Origin: CAZWRK01 sp964635875
GTDB taxonomy: Bacteria; Pseudomonadota; Gammaproteobacteria; Burkholderiales; Aquaspirillaceae
Length of the DNA stretch: 40,357 nucleotides
Reading direction: 5' to 3'
Assembly (NCBI GenBank): GCA_964635875.1
Contig: CAZWRK010000025.1
Span: forward strand, 1 to 40,357
Part shown: positions 29,234-37,337 of the stretch, one piece after another
Numbering within the stretch: the stretch's first letter is position 1
Layout of the letters: the number at the start of each line of letters is the position of its first letter
Notes under the pieces: model-generated
The model's input: the letters and a program-made list of their open reading frames with translations, nothing else
The model's database searches: none
Told to the model about the DNA's origin: nothing
Program-made: the position numbers and the translations under genes

Positions 29234-29443
29234 CTACTGATGCCGTACGGTCGTCAAATCAACGATCATGATCGGCTCTACGTGCCAGTGGAAGAAGCCG
29301 CGGGGCAGCGTTGCAAGATGGGCCTCGACTGCTTCCTGCGATGAGGCCTCGACGTAAATCGGCGGAACGGCCGTCCAGGTGTTCCCGCACGTGTCGCACT
29401 CTATCTGTTGAACCTTGAACACAGGCAGCCCAGTGCGATTCAT
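29234..29443 (-). CDS. Small hypothetical protein with one CxxC (69 aa)
   Basis: Start at ATG 29443, ATGA-coupled. FKVQQIECDTCGNTWTAVPP has a single CxxC followed by a helix (EASSQEAVEAHLATL) and a strand with PRGFFHWHVEPIMIVDL. The CDTC with HWH could bind zinc. No family is recognised. Confidence 0.6.
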   Translation of the reverse strand: MNRTGLPVFKVQQIECDTCGNTWTAVPPIYVEASSQEAVEAHLATLPRGFFHWHVEPIMIVDLTTVRHQ

Positions 29444-29706
29444 TCGTCTTCGAGATTCGCTAAGACGTTTTCGAGATCGGTACCGGTGATGTGGTCGAAG
29501 GCGATCGTGGCGATGTTCCACATCCCTTGCTCTTGTGGATGCGTCGCTTCGTCGAAGCGATAACCCTTCGGCACCTCGTAGCCCAACGACTTGTAGATCA
29601 GTCGGGCCAGCTCGTTCGCACTATCGAGAATTTCCCGCTCGGACATGTTCTCGTGCGGGTGCGGTATCCGGTCTTCTGCCGGCTCGTATTTTTTCTGCTT
29701 ACCCAC
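29440..29706 (-). CDS. Hypothetical protein (88 aa)
   Basis: Soluble acidic helical protein (MSEREILDSANELARLIYKS, then WNIATIAFDHITGTDLENVL) with a charged N-terminus (MGKQKKYEPAEDRIPHPHEN). It overlaps its upstream neighbour by 8 bp and its downstream neighbour by 4 bp. No motif identifies a role. Confidence 0.65.
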   Translation of the reverse strand: MGKQKKYEPAEDRIPHPHENMSEREILDSANELARLIYKSLGYEVPKGYRFDEATHPQEQGMWNIATIAFDHITGTDLENVLANLEDE

Positions 29707-29932
29707 TGATCCAAAGTTCCTGTGAGGCGTGAGGCCACGGCTCGGTTTTACCGGCCGCTACGGGTTCGGCCGCCGCAGCGGCCTTCAGGAGCGACGGCAA
29801 CGGCAACGGCGCCGTCAACCGCTTACTGTGCGCTTCGTTGTCCATGAGATGAATACGCGGTCCGGGACCGCGCATGGTGGAACGATCCGTACGGCGTTCT
29901 TGATACAGCAAAGCACCGCGTCCGATGATCAT
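29699..29932 (-). CDS. First gene of a minus operon, hypothetical (77 aa)
   Basis: ATG at 29932 follows GGAGG by six bases. The 77-aa product has an alanine-rich helix (PSLLKAAAAAEPVAAGK) and a basic N-terminal half. It starts the short minus-strand operon that faces the plus-strand terminase across a 171-bp region. Its leader contains one arm of the inverted repeat at 29948. Function is unknown. Confidence 0.55.
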   Translation of the reverse strand: MIIGRGALLYQERRTDRSTMRGPGPRIHLMDNEAHSKRLTAPLPLPSLLKAAAAAEPVAAGKTEPWPHASQELWISG

Positions 29933-29947
29933 GGTATGCCTCCGAGA

Positions 29948-29983
29948 CCTGAGTTACGTGCATCATACCGACCGTAACTCAGG
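29948..29983. promoter_or_regulatory. 11-bp perfect inverted repeat in the divergent promoter region
   Basis: CCTGAGTTACG (29948-29958) and CGTAACTCAGG (29973-29983) are perfect inverted copies separated by 14 bp. They lie 15 bp upstream of the minus-strand start at 29932 and 20 bp upstream of a -35-like box for the terminase. The position suits a repressor or activator site that controls both directions. It could also act as a transcribed hairpin, but there is no U tract. Confidence 0.6.
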
Positions 29984-30003
29984 CCCCCGAGGGCACTTCG
30001 ATC

Positions 30004-30035
30004 TTGACGCAGACTGCTATCGCCAGCGATATAGC
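30004..30035 (+). promoter_or_regulatory. Candidate promoter for the terminase gene
   Basis: TTGACG at 30004-30009 is a good -35 hexamer; GATATAGC at 30028-30035 gives only a fair -10 at 18-20 bp spacing. It points to the terminase start at 30104. Region 29984-30103 has no gene. The ribosome site of the terminase is GGAGGT at 30092, inside an 11-bp palindrome GGAGGTCCTCC. Confidence 0.35.
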
Positions 30036-30103
30036 GACCGTTTGGCCTCTTCGTAGGACAAAATTCGAATGCAGATCGATGGTTTGGACATGGAGGTCCT
30101 CCT

Positions 30104-32017
30104 GTGCGTGTTACTGCGAAAAACGCCCAGCAAGCGGTGCTGGATGCGGTCGCCGACCTGAAAGGTCTGAAGCGAAACGGACGTGATCTTACCGCAGGCG
30201 ACCGGACTTATGCACTGCAGCAGTTGATGGCCGCCAAGCAGATGGAGACGTACGAGCCGCTGTTGCCGCTCACCCTCTCCCTCAACCAGCAGCCTTATAC
30301 GCTAAAGGAGCACAAGCCTTTCGCCCACATGTTCCGGGCCAATATGCCCCAGAACGTCACGATCTGTGCCGGCCGCCAGATCGGTAAGTCCCAACAGCTG
30401 GCGGCTTTGGGCGTACTCCGAGCGACGGCCGTGACCAAGCCGCTCAAGCAGCTTTTCATCACGCCGCTCTACGAGCAGATTCGTCGCTTCTCGAACAACT
30501 ACGTGCGGCCGCTCATCAACAACTCGCCCATCAAGTCACGGTGGTGCAGTACGGCGACGGAAAACTCGGTGCTGCAGCGTAGCTTCCGCAATCAGTCGCT
30601 GATGCTGTTCTCGTTCGCACTGCTCGACGCCGACCGTATCCGCGGTATCTCGGCCGACTGCCTCGCCATCGACGAAGTGCAGGACTTCGATCCCGACATG
30701 CTCGGCGTCGTGAAGGAAACGATCTCAGCTTCCAAAGACTGGGGCTGCGCAATGTACACGGGCACCAGCAAGACGACGGACGCCTTGCTCCACCGCCTCT
30801 GGGTTCAATCGAGTCAGGCCGAATGGTTCGTGCCGTGCTTCCAGCCGGGCTGTCGCACCTGGAACATCCCGTCGCGCGAATACCACATCGTCGACATGAT
30901 CGGACCGATGCGGTCCGACATCAGCTTCGACAATCCGGCGACGGTCTGCCACAAGTGCCGCAAGCCGATCAATCCGGCAGCCGGCCACTGGGTTCACAAG
31001 TATCCCAAGAAGCGTTGGCACTCGCCCGGCTATCACATGCCGCAGATCATCTTCCCGCTGCACTACGCGTATCAGCGGAAGTGGAACGAACTGCTGCTCA
31101 AACAAGCGGGTTGGGGCAATACGAGCCAAGCCAAGTTCTGGAACGAAGTGCTCGGCGAGGCGTACGACGAAGGCCAGAAGATCGTCAGCGAGACCGAGCT
31201 TCGGGCCGCGTGCGTGCTGCCGTGGAAGAACAATCCGGACTACCCCGATCCGCAAATCTTCCAACGCTTGCCCCACTACAAGCACCGGATTCTTACGATC
31301 GACTGGGGCGGCGGCGGCAAGGAAGGCGTCAGCTTCACGGCGGTCGCCCTGCTCGGCTTTACCGACGACGGGACGATCGACTGTCTATGGGGCAAGAAAC
31401 TCCTGCTCGGCTGCGACCACATCAAGGAAGCCCAGGAGTGCATGCGGTACTACGACATGTTCAAGTGCGATTTGGTTGCGCACGACTATACCGGTGCCGG
31501 CGAAGTCCGGGAGACGGTGATGATTCAGGCCGGTTTCGACCCCGATCGGATCTTCCCGATTCGGCTGGTGCGTGCCGGTTACCAGAACTTCATCAACTTC
31601 CACGGACCGACGCCGATCAACCAGCACAAGTATTACTCGCTCGACAAGGCGCGTTCGCTGCTCTACACGTGCAATACGATCCGCCTCGGCAAGCTGCGGT
31701 TCTTCCAGTGGGACAAGGAAAGCGACGACAACGCAGGGTTGTTGTCCGACTTCTTGGCCCTGGTCGAACAGAACACCGAAACGCAGCTCGGCGGCGACGT
31801 GTACACGATTCGCCGCAACGCCATGTTCCCCGACGACTTTGCGCAGGCGGTCAACATGGGCTGTGCCGCCTTGTGGCACGTCAATGACGCCCTACCGGAC
31901 TTCGCCCACCTGTCGAAGACCGTCAGCATTCGGCAGCGTACGCTGCGTGCTGCCGGGTTCTCCGGGTACGGGTGGGACGAAGACGAAGGGCGGCACGGCT
32001 TCTTAGGTATGCCCTGA
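30104..32017 (+). CDS. terL: Phage terminase large subunit (637 aa)
   Basis: This is the motor and nuclease that packs phage DNA. The ATPase half has Walker A AGRQIGKS (residues 89-96), Walker B CLAIDE (186-191) and the coupling motif YTGTSK (~218-223). A zinc-binding insertion uses Cys245, Cys250, Cys282 and Cys285. The RNase H-like nuclease half has TIDWGGGGKEG (Asp400), VAHDYTGAG (Asp461) and MFPDDFAQAVNM (Asp577/578). Length is typical. The GTG start is set by GGAGGT six bases upstream. It is an island on the plus strand among minus genes. Its last 15 bp overlap the convergent 110-aa gene. No small subunit or portal gene is next to it. Confidence 0.94.
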   Translation: MRVTAKNAQQAVLDAVADLKGLKRNGRDLTAGDRTYALQQLMAAKQMETYEPLLPLTLSLNQQPYTLKEHKPFAHMFRANMPQNVTICAGRQIGKSQQLAALGVLRATAVTKPLKQLFITPLYEQIRRFSNNYVRPLINNSPIKSRWCSTATENSVLQRSFRNQSLMLFSFALLDADRIRGISADCLAIDEVQDFDPDMLGVVKETISASKDWGCAMYTGTSKTTDALLHRLWVQSSQAEWFVPCFQPGCRTWNIPSREYHIVDMIGPMRSDISFDNPATVCHKCRKPINPAAGHWVHKYPKKRWHSPGYHMPQIIFPLHYAYQRKWNELLLKQAGWGNTSQAKFWNEVLGEAYDEGQKIVSETELRAACVLPWKNNPDYPDPQIFQRLPHYKHRILTIDWGGGGKEGVSFTAVALLGFTDDGTIDCLWGKKLLLGCDHIKEAQECMRYYDMFKCDLVAHDYTGAGEVRETVMIQAGFDPDRIFPIRLVRAGYQNFINFHGPTPINQHKYYSLDKARSLLYTCNTIRLGKLRFFQWDKESDDNAGLLSDFLALVEQNTETQLGGDVYTIRRNAMFPDDFAQAVNMGCAALWHVNDALPDFAHLSKTVSIRQRTLRAAGFSGYGWDEDEGRHGFLGMP

Positions 32018-32335
32018 TGGCGGCATCGAATAGCGTTCGGCCGCCACGCCGAGTTTGATCATCCGTTCGATGCAGAGTTGCCGGATCGCTGCAAAACCGT
32101 GCGTAACGAAGGTGCCGTTACGGTCGGTAGTGAAGACCAGTTCGCGAGGTACAAGCTCGATGATCTCGCGATTCATCGTCTTGTCGTACCGCCCGAGCAG
32201 ATTGCAGCTAATTTCGCCGTCTACGGTATGTCGGACTCGCCCGTAATAGAGTACGGGGACATCGTCTTCAAAGCGGATCGCGGTGATCGATTCGTCTTTA
32301 CGAAGCCGTCGCAGCTTCGCCGGTTTCTTTGCCAT
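32003..32335 (-). CDS. Hypothetical protein convergent with the terminase (110 aa)
   Basis: MAKKPAKLRRLRKDESITAI opens a small protein with strands FEDDVPVLYYGRVRHTVDGE and a basic helix (AAIRQLCIERMIKLGVAAER). Its end overlaps the terminase coding sequence by 15 bp on the opposite strand, so both transcripts must pass or stop there. No hairpin terminator is seen in between. Function is unknown. Confidence 0.7.
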   Translation of the reverse strand: MAKKPAKLRRLRKDESITAIRFEDDVPVLYYGRVRHTVDGEISCNLLGRYDKTMNREIIELVPRELVFTTDRNGTFVTHGFAAIRQLCIERMIKLGVAAERYSMPPSGHT

Positions 32336-32747
32336 GTGTGATGAACGGGGTCATGTGAATGAGTTCGTGTAGCCGGATGAAGAACAAGTCGGAGACGTGC
32401 GGCTCAGCAAGATACACGTCACGCCACGACCAGTTCCACTTACCGCTGTGCGGATTGCTGTCGGGCGTACCGCGAGCCGTCGTCCAGACATGGGCCGGTT
32501 TCGGGTGCTCGAATCGCGTGTGAATGCCGAAATCCAACACTGTAATGTCCAGACGGCCAAGTGCCGTCTGGATTACGAACTCGTAGGACGGCAGTTGAAT
32601 GCCGCGCGGCGGTGCCGTGACGTACGTCAGGATGGCGCCGAAGTCTTCCAGCCGGGACGTAACCCGGGCCTGGAAGAGTCGGCTTGCCGCCAGCCGCCGC
32701 GACGCAGAGAGGCGCGGTTGCCGCCGGTTAGTTGCCATCGTCGCCAT
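32298..32747 (-). CDS. Hypothetical protein with HELIH motif (149 aa)
   Basis: Start at ATG 32747 or 32738 (both in MATMATNRR); earlier codons are shadow. LHELIH at residues ~126-131 is a HExxH zinc-metallopeptidase signature. It lies only 18 residues from the C-terminus and no third ligand region follows except a His at 138 (THGKE). A different section, FGIHTRFEHPKPAH followed by NPHSGKWNWSW, resembles a short phage domain seen with 'RFE...SGKWNWHF'. Protease function is doubtful. It overlaps both neighbours. Confidence 0.6.
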   Translation of the reverse strand: MATMATNRRQPRLSASRRLAASRLFQARVTSRLEDFGAILTYVTAPPRGIQLPSYEFVIQTALGRLDITVLDFGIHTRFEHPKPAHVWTTARGTPDSNPHSGKWNWSWRDVYLAEPHVSDLFFIRLHELIHMTPFITHGKETGEAATAS

Positions 32748-32994
32748 CGCCCCAGAATTCGGGATCGTCCAGCGGCTGTAGCCGGACGCCGAGGGCGAAG
32801 TATGTCTCGCCGTCCGGCAACTTATCGGTGCCGAACTCCTCCAGACAGACGGCCGGCTCCTCGTCGGACGGCGTTTCCGTCCAACAAGGGTTGACCGGCG
32901 TGCTGTCTGGGAGCCCGGCGATCGCTTGTCGCAAATGACCAAGCGTCAACTTCTTCTGGCCGAGGCGTGGTTCGAACCACGTGGGTTCAGACAT
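32728..32994 (-). CDS. Small phage protein (88 aa)
   Basis: KLTLGHLRQAIAGLPDSTPV is typical of a family of short phage proteins (strand-helix, 'LTLGELR.ALA.LPDDTPV'), followed by an acidic part ending DDPEFWGDGDDGN. The ATG overlaps the stop of the acidic gene as TAATG. Function of the family is not known. Confidence 0.7.
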   Translation of the reverse strand: MSEPTWFEPRLGQKKLTLGHLRQAIAGLPDSTPVNPCWTETPSDEEPAVCLEEFGTDKLPDGETYFALGVRLQPLDDPEFWGDGDDGN

Positions 32995-33302
32995 TATTCG
33001 TCTTCGTCCCAGTTGTCGTCTTCATCATCGTCGAAGTCGTCGTCATCGTCGTCTTCGTCTTCATCGTCCCAGTCATCGTCTTCGTCGTCGTCCCAGTCAT
33101 CATCATCGTCTTCGAGATCGTCGAAGTCGTCGTCTTCATCTTCTTCTTCATCGTCTTCGTCTTCATCGTCGTCTTCGTCTTCCCAGCTGTCGTCGGCGAA
33201 GATTTCGCCCCAGCGAGGTTCCGAAGGCAGACCGACGAACGCGTCCGGATGGAGTACCGGATCGAGATCGGTTTCAAGCAGCGGATAGGCGCATTTCAAC
33301 AT
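32994..33302 (-). CDS. Extremely acidic protein (102 aa)
   Basis: A short ordinary N-terminus (residues 1-40, MLKCAYPLLETDLDPVLHPD...) is followed by about 62 residues consisting almost only of Asp and Glu, with Trp or Phe spaced through them (Phe60, Trp70, Trp78, Phe90, Trp98). Such acidic-aromatic tails occur in single-strand DNA-binding proteins and in DNA-mimic proteins that block DNA-binding enzymes. The coding sequence is a near-perfect series of GAC/GAA/GAT codons. It is coupled to the next gene. Role unknown; DNA mimicry or partner docking is an inference. Confidence 0.8.
   Translation of the reverse strand: MLKCAYPLLETDLDPVLHPDAFVGLPSEPRWGEIFADDSWEDEDDDEDEDDEEEDEDDDFDDLEDDDDDWDDDEDDDWDDEDEDDDDDDFDDDEDDNWDEDE
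33000..33183. repeat. Trinucleotide-rich stretch coding for the Asp/Glu tail
   Basis: The plus strand is a run of GTC, TTC and ATC triplets (complement of Asp/Glu codons), broken by CCA for Trp and GAA or GAG for Phe/Leu. It is slippage-prone, so the tail length may vary between relatives. Confidence 0.75.
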
Positions 33303-33317
33303 GGTGTGGTCTCGTGT

Positions 33318-35954
33318 TTATTGGGCAATGGGAAGGAAGTATCGCGGCGTGGGGTTGACCCGCGTCTGCGCGTAGTGGCGTTCCCACCAGTTGCGGTTGA
33401 TCGTCCAACCGCGACTACCGTCCGGTGATTTTGCACTTAGCAGAGCGCCGGTTTCAGCCAGCGAATTGGTAATAGCGGCAAAATCTAGCTGCGGGACGTC
33501 CTGCGATGCAAGCACTCTGCTCAAATCATCGAACGAAATTGAGACCGCATGCGGATGCTCCGTGAGAATGTGTACCGTCCGTATTCGCTGAGATCGCCGG
33601 ATGCAATGCTCAACCAGCGGCAGAAATCCGTGCCAGAGCGGGATGTGGCCGCCGTAAGGCGTCAGGCTTTTGAGCGTTTTCACCGCCAACGGTGTACCGA
33701 AGGTCGCGCGACACCACTCAGACAGATCAGACGCAATCGTTTCCCGGCAGGTGTCGGCCGAGATGTGCGGGCGACCGTTACGCGTAAACAGGTCGTGCAT
33801 GTAGCTCGACATGAGTCGCGCGGCTGCTAACAGCGATGCCGGAGTGACCGTCGTACCGGCGTCACAGTCGATTACGAGCCAGCCGCGAGTCGCCAGGGAG
33901 TAGGCCGTCAACCAGTTGGTCGAACAGATGAGATTCTTGTCGCCCGGCAAGTCGAACCAGTTGTTGACTGCCGTGCGGTGCGGACAGTTATGAAGATCGA
34001 AGTACAACGGCCAGCCGTGATGTTCGACTTGCTCGACGATGCGGTCCGTCGACATGTCGGTAGCATAGGGCAGTACCAAGCGAGAGCATCCCAACGCTTC
34101 GGAAATCGTGCTTCCGAGGCGTTGATTGCCTTCGCCGGTCAGTACGACCCCCTCGGGCCGCTGATTGAGTACCGGTGCCAGCACTTGCTGCAGGATACCG
34201 ATCATGATCGTCCAGATGACGTCGTGGCCTGACTGCTGCGAGACTTCCAGGAAGTCGGCGCCGGCAACGATGCCCGGCAGCGGAATGTGGACTGCGGGCG
34301 TTACCGGCCGTTTCGGGAAGGCCGTCACGGTCCCGATCTCGACCTTGCCGCCCATAGCCAGCGTGAATTTCGGCAGCCGGAGGACGCCGTTGTGTCCATC
34401 CCAGCCGACCTGATCGACGTTGTGTTTGTCGACCGGCGTGTGGGCCGCCAGGGCGATCTGCAAGGCGCGGGTACTCCATTCGCGGCGGAAGTTTAGCACT
34501 TCACCGTGGTTGAGCAGCTCGATTGCGACGGCCTGGAAGAACCGCTGATACAGGTTGCGGTTGATCTTGAGCGTAATCGGCCAGGAGCGGTCGCCGCGAA
34601 TAACTTGGCCCGAGTAGCAGGCTTTACCGTTGCGGAGGTACAGCCGGTGGTCGAATCGAATGTGGGCGTCGCAGATGCACGTACTCTCGTGGTACCAGCC
34701 CGTGTTATCGAAGCGGACGGTTTTGCCGTTGATGTCGACGGTGCCCTGGTTGTCCCCGACCAGCTTGAGCTGCTCGAGGCGGGTCTTCAGTTTGGGCGAA
34801 GCCTTGGCCGCCAAGAGGCTCATTTCGGTACTGGTGATCTCGACTTGCTTGACCAGACTCGCAGCGGCCGTCGCGTCGAGATGCAGGAGGTTGTACTGCA
34901 GCACCGCCGACCACGAGTGGGCGTTTCGCAGCAGCGACTGGAGGAACGCCTGCGGTAAGCCGACGGCGTCTTTGACGTCGTGCTGTACGACATCGCCCGA
35001 ACACAGCCGGCCGAGCCGCAGCAGCTCCGGCAATTCGTTCTGACGGCCGATGACCGTGACGGGGCGTTCTCGCATGAAGCGGCCGACGGCGGTCGTCCGC
35101 GCGGCTTGGGTGTGCGTCGTCAGCAGCAGCGGCAGCGGACGACCGGCGGTGCGGAAGTGCCGCGCGTGTAGGTGCAGATAGAGCGCCGGGTCGGTGGTCA
35201 GGAACATGCGATCGCCGGTCGGCGACGGTCCCTCATGCCATGCCGGCAGTCCGGCGAGCCCGGCGTCCGGCGACACGATCGGCAGAAACCCCGTCAAGAT
35301 ATCACCTTGCGGCGATTCGCTGACTAAGGTCAGTCCGCTGATCTTATTTGGCAGCGTGTGGTGCGGGATTGCTAGCAGGTCCTGCCAACCGTCGCCGGTG
35401 AACATCAAGCGGGGCACGCGCTTCAGCACCTGTCCACCGACCAACTCTCGGACTTTGTTCTTCGTGGTTGCTACCACGATCGCCCCGAGGCGGTTGTAGA
35501 GATCGGCGTCGAGGCTGCCCGTCTTTGTTATTTGCAACAAGGCCTGGGTCGCCGTCGGGAAGGCGTCGTTCTTCAGGTTCTGCCGGCCTTCGGCCAGGAA
35601 CGCGGCAAGCCGCTTCCGGAGCTCCCACGTGCGTTGCATGCTTCGGTGGCCGTCGTAGCTCGTCAGCTCGATCGGCAGCGAGAGCCCGCGGCTCAGCAGC
35701 TCTCCCAGGGCCGTCAGGGGATCGAGCTTCCAACACGCTGCGGCAAGCTCTATCATGTCGCCGTGTAGTTGGCAGCTTGCACAAGTTGTCCAGGGGCCAC
35801 CGTGCCCGACGTCTTCGTAGACGTAAAGTTGCAACTTGCGACACCGCGGGCAGTTAATGACCGCCGGCAGCTGCGGCACGGTCGGGTAATCGCCAAGTTG
35901 GGCAAGGATGCCCGGCCAATCCAGATTCAGGGAGGAACTCATGCCCGTAGACAT
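33318..35954 (-). CDS. CHC2 zinc-finger primase/helicase-like protein (878 aa)
   Basis: The N-terminus holds a DnaG-type CHC2 zinc finger: CPRC at residues 35-38, then CASCQLHGDMIELAAACW with Cys58, Cys61 and His64. This binds single-stranded DNA and sets primer starts. A possible toprim-like centre (residues ~215-305: GDILTGFLPIVSPDAGLAGL, LLLTTHTQAARTT) lacks clear acidic signatures. A C-terminal NTPase-like part has EGVVLTGEGNQRLGSTISEA (601-620) where a Walker A would stand, but it is degenerate. A primase-helicase fusion is the best reading. The start is uncertain (ATG 35954 or 35942). The second choice shares the palindrome CATG with the start codon of the opposite gene. Confidence 0.65.
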   Translation of the reverse strand: MSTGMSSSLNLDWPGILAQLGDYPTVPQLPAVINCPRCRKLQLYVYEDVGHGGPWTTCASCQLHGDMIELAAACWKLDPLTALGELLSRGLSLPIELTSYDGHRSMQRTWELRKRLAAFLAEGRQNLKNDAFPTATQALLQITKTGSLDADLYNRLGAIVVATTKNKVRELVGGQVLKRVPRLMFTGDGWQDLLAIPHHTLPNKISGLTLVSESPQGDILTGFLPIVSPDAGLAGLPAWHEGPSPTGDRMFLTTDPALYLHLHARHFRTAGRPLPLLLTTHTQAARTTAVGRFMRERPVTVIGRQNELPELLRLGRLCSGDVVQHDVKDAVGLPQAFLQSLLRNAHSWSAVLQYNLLHLDATAAASLVKQVEITSTEMSLLAAKASPKLKTRLEQLKLVGDNQGTVDINGKTVRFDNTGWYHESTCICDAHIRFDHRLYLRNGKACYSGQVIRGDRSWPITLKINRNLYQRFFQAVAIELLNHGEVLNFRREWSTRALQIALAAHTPVDKHNVDQVGWDGHNGVLRLPKFTLAMGGKVEIGTVTAFPKRPVTPAVHIPLPGIVAGADFLEVSQQSGHDVIWTIMIGILQQVLAPVLNQRPEGVVLTGEGNQRLGSTISEALGCSRLVLPYATDMSTDRIVEQVEHHGWPLYFDLHNCPHRTAVNNWFDLPGDKNLICSTNWLTAYSLATRGWLVIDCDAGTTVTPASLLAAARLMSSYMHDLFTRNGRPHISADTCRETIASDLSEWCRATFGTPLAVKTLKSLTPYGGHIPLWHGFLPLVEHCIRRSQRIRTVHILTEHPHAVSISFDDLSRVLASQDVPQLDFAAITNSLAETGALLSAKSPDGSRGWTINRNWWERHYAQTRVNPTPRYFLPIAQ

Positions 35955-37134
35955 CCTTGATCACACGTGCGACCTGTCCGGACGCGAAACCCACCGGCTG
36001 CAAGCACTCTACGGTCAACCGGAATGGGTCAAGTCGGCTTCCCACGAGCAGAAGTGCGGTGACCCCGAACAACTGCCGAGCCACATTTACGCGGATCCGA
36101 CTCGAAAACTGTACCCCTGCCATACGAAGGCCGCAACCTGGATGTCGGCGGCCTTCTTCTACGATCGCAAGTCGCAGCACGATCCGGCCAAGGCCGAGCT
36201 GATCGAAGCCCGCATCCTCAAGGCGGCCGATTACTTCGCCTGCCGGGGCGATGTCGACGCTCTACGGGAGAAGATCAACCGTAACGTCGCCGACGAGCTG
36301 ACGAAGCTCTCCAACGACGATTTCGCCGTGGTTTGGAACTATGCCGACGGCACCGTCGACCGCCACTGGCCCCTCCGTAACGCGAAGGAGGTCCAGTTCG
36401 CCTCGCAACAGTTCGCCAAACATCGCGACAAGTTCGCCTTCGTCGATCGGCACCGTATCGCCAACAAAATCCTCGACAAGGCCCTCGAATTCGGCGCCCA
36501 CCTCGAAGGTCGTGACGAGCTGCTCGACAAGACGGCGGCCCGCGGCGGCTGTTCGGCCCGGGACGCGGCAGCCGCGTTCCAGAAGCGTGCCGAACTGACC
36601 AAGCGGACCCATCCGGACGGCAGCGCCGAAATGCAGAAGATGGCCGCCGTCATTCTGGAGTTCCCGGCCCAGGCTCGCGGGCTCGATAGCCTGATCAAAC
36701 TGGCCGGGCATCTCGATACGTATGATCGCCTCACGTCGCTCAACAAACTCTACGACGCCGGCGGACTGGCCCGGCCGGAAGAGACGCTCTTCGCCGTCGG
36801 TGAGAAGTGTGCCAGCGACTTCGTCCAGGCCCACGTCGAAACGACGACCGGTAACACCTACGCGATCAGCGATCTCGAAAAGGTCGCCGTCGAGCAGGTC
36901 CGTGAGTGGATGGGCGACGAGTTCGTCGAAGCCGTCACGCTCGGTGATATCTTCGTCGACGGCACCAAGATGGCTGCCATCGTCCCCACGCTCGATCGCG
37001 GGGCTGCCGCCATGTTCGACCGGATGATGGAGGCCGCCGCCGTGCAGCCGGTCATCCGCGACAAGGCGGCCTCGGCCGTTCTGCGACGCCAGGACCTTGC
37101 AGCCCTGGCGTCACAGTACCAGCCGCAAGGCTAA
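35941..37134 (+). CDS. Plus-strand protein of unknown function (397 aa)
   Basis: ATG at 35941 follows GGGAGG; a longer frame begins at 35908 but lacks a ribosome site. The protein starts MPVDILDHTCDLSGRETHRL and includes PSHIYADPTRKLYPCHTKAA, long alanine-rich helices (AKAELIEARILKAADYFACR) and regular alpha/beta segments. Even composition and helices rich in Ala, Asp and Lys suit a virion or DNA-associated structural protein. It is the only long plus-strand gene besides the terminase, so late expression is plausible. Its stop overlaps that of the convergent 68-aa gene. No family is recognised. Confidence 0.75.
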   Translation: MPVDILDHTCDLSGRETHRLQALYGQPEWVKSASHEQKCGDPEQLPSHIYADPTRKLYPCHTKAATWMSAAFFYDRKSQHDPAKAELIEARILKAADYFACRGDVDALREKINRNVADELTKLSNDDFAVVWNYADGTVDRHWPLRNAKEVQFASQQFAKHRDKFAFVDRHRIANKILDKALEFGAHLEGRDELLDKTAARGGCSARDAAAAFQKRAELTKRTHPDGSAEMQKMAAVILEFPAQARGLDSLIKLAGHLDTYDRLTSLNKLYDAGGLARPEETLFAVGEKCASDFVQAHVETTTGNTYAISDLEKVAVEQVREWMGDEFVEAVTLGDIFVDGTKMAAIVPTLDRGAAAMFDRMMEAAAVQPVIRDKAASAVLRRQDLAALASQYQPQG

Positions 37135-37337
37135 TCGGTAATGCGTTCGACGGAGTCAATGAAGGATTCGCACTCTTCGTATTCGCCGTCGTCGTTGTCG
37201 GGGAAGGCTCCCTCCCAACCGGCATCGGCGAGCTTGGCCGCGACGTCTTTGCGGGCTTGCCGCTTGCTCGGAGCCTCGACTTCAAGGTCTCGCGAATAGG
37301 TATCAATCCGTTTAATTCGGACGTTGAACTTCGGCAT
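37131..37337 (-). CDS. Small hypothetical protein (68 aa)
   Basis: Start at ATG 37337 (MPKFNVRIKRIDTYSRDLEV), setting aside shadow codons. A strand pair is followed by a basic helix (APSKRQARKDVAAKLADAGW) and an acidic tail (DDGEYEECESFIDSVE), a common small strand-strand-helix phage unit. The stop overlaps the plus-strand stop by 3 bp in a CTAA. Function is unknown. Confidence 0.65.
   Translation of the reverse strand: MPKFNVRIKRIDTYSRDLEVEAPSKRQARKDVAAKLADAGWEGAFPDNDDGEYEECESFIDSVERITD

Noticed and set aside
30823..31887. 354-codon plus-strand frame within the terminase
   Set aside because: Shadow of the terminase gene in another frame; Arg/Pro/Gln-rich with no start signal.
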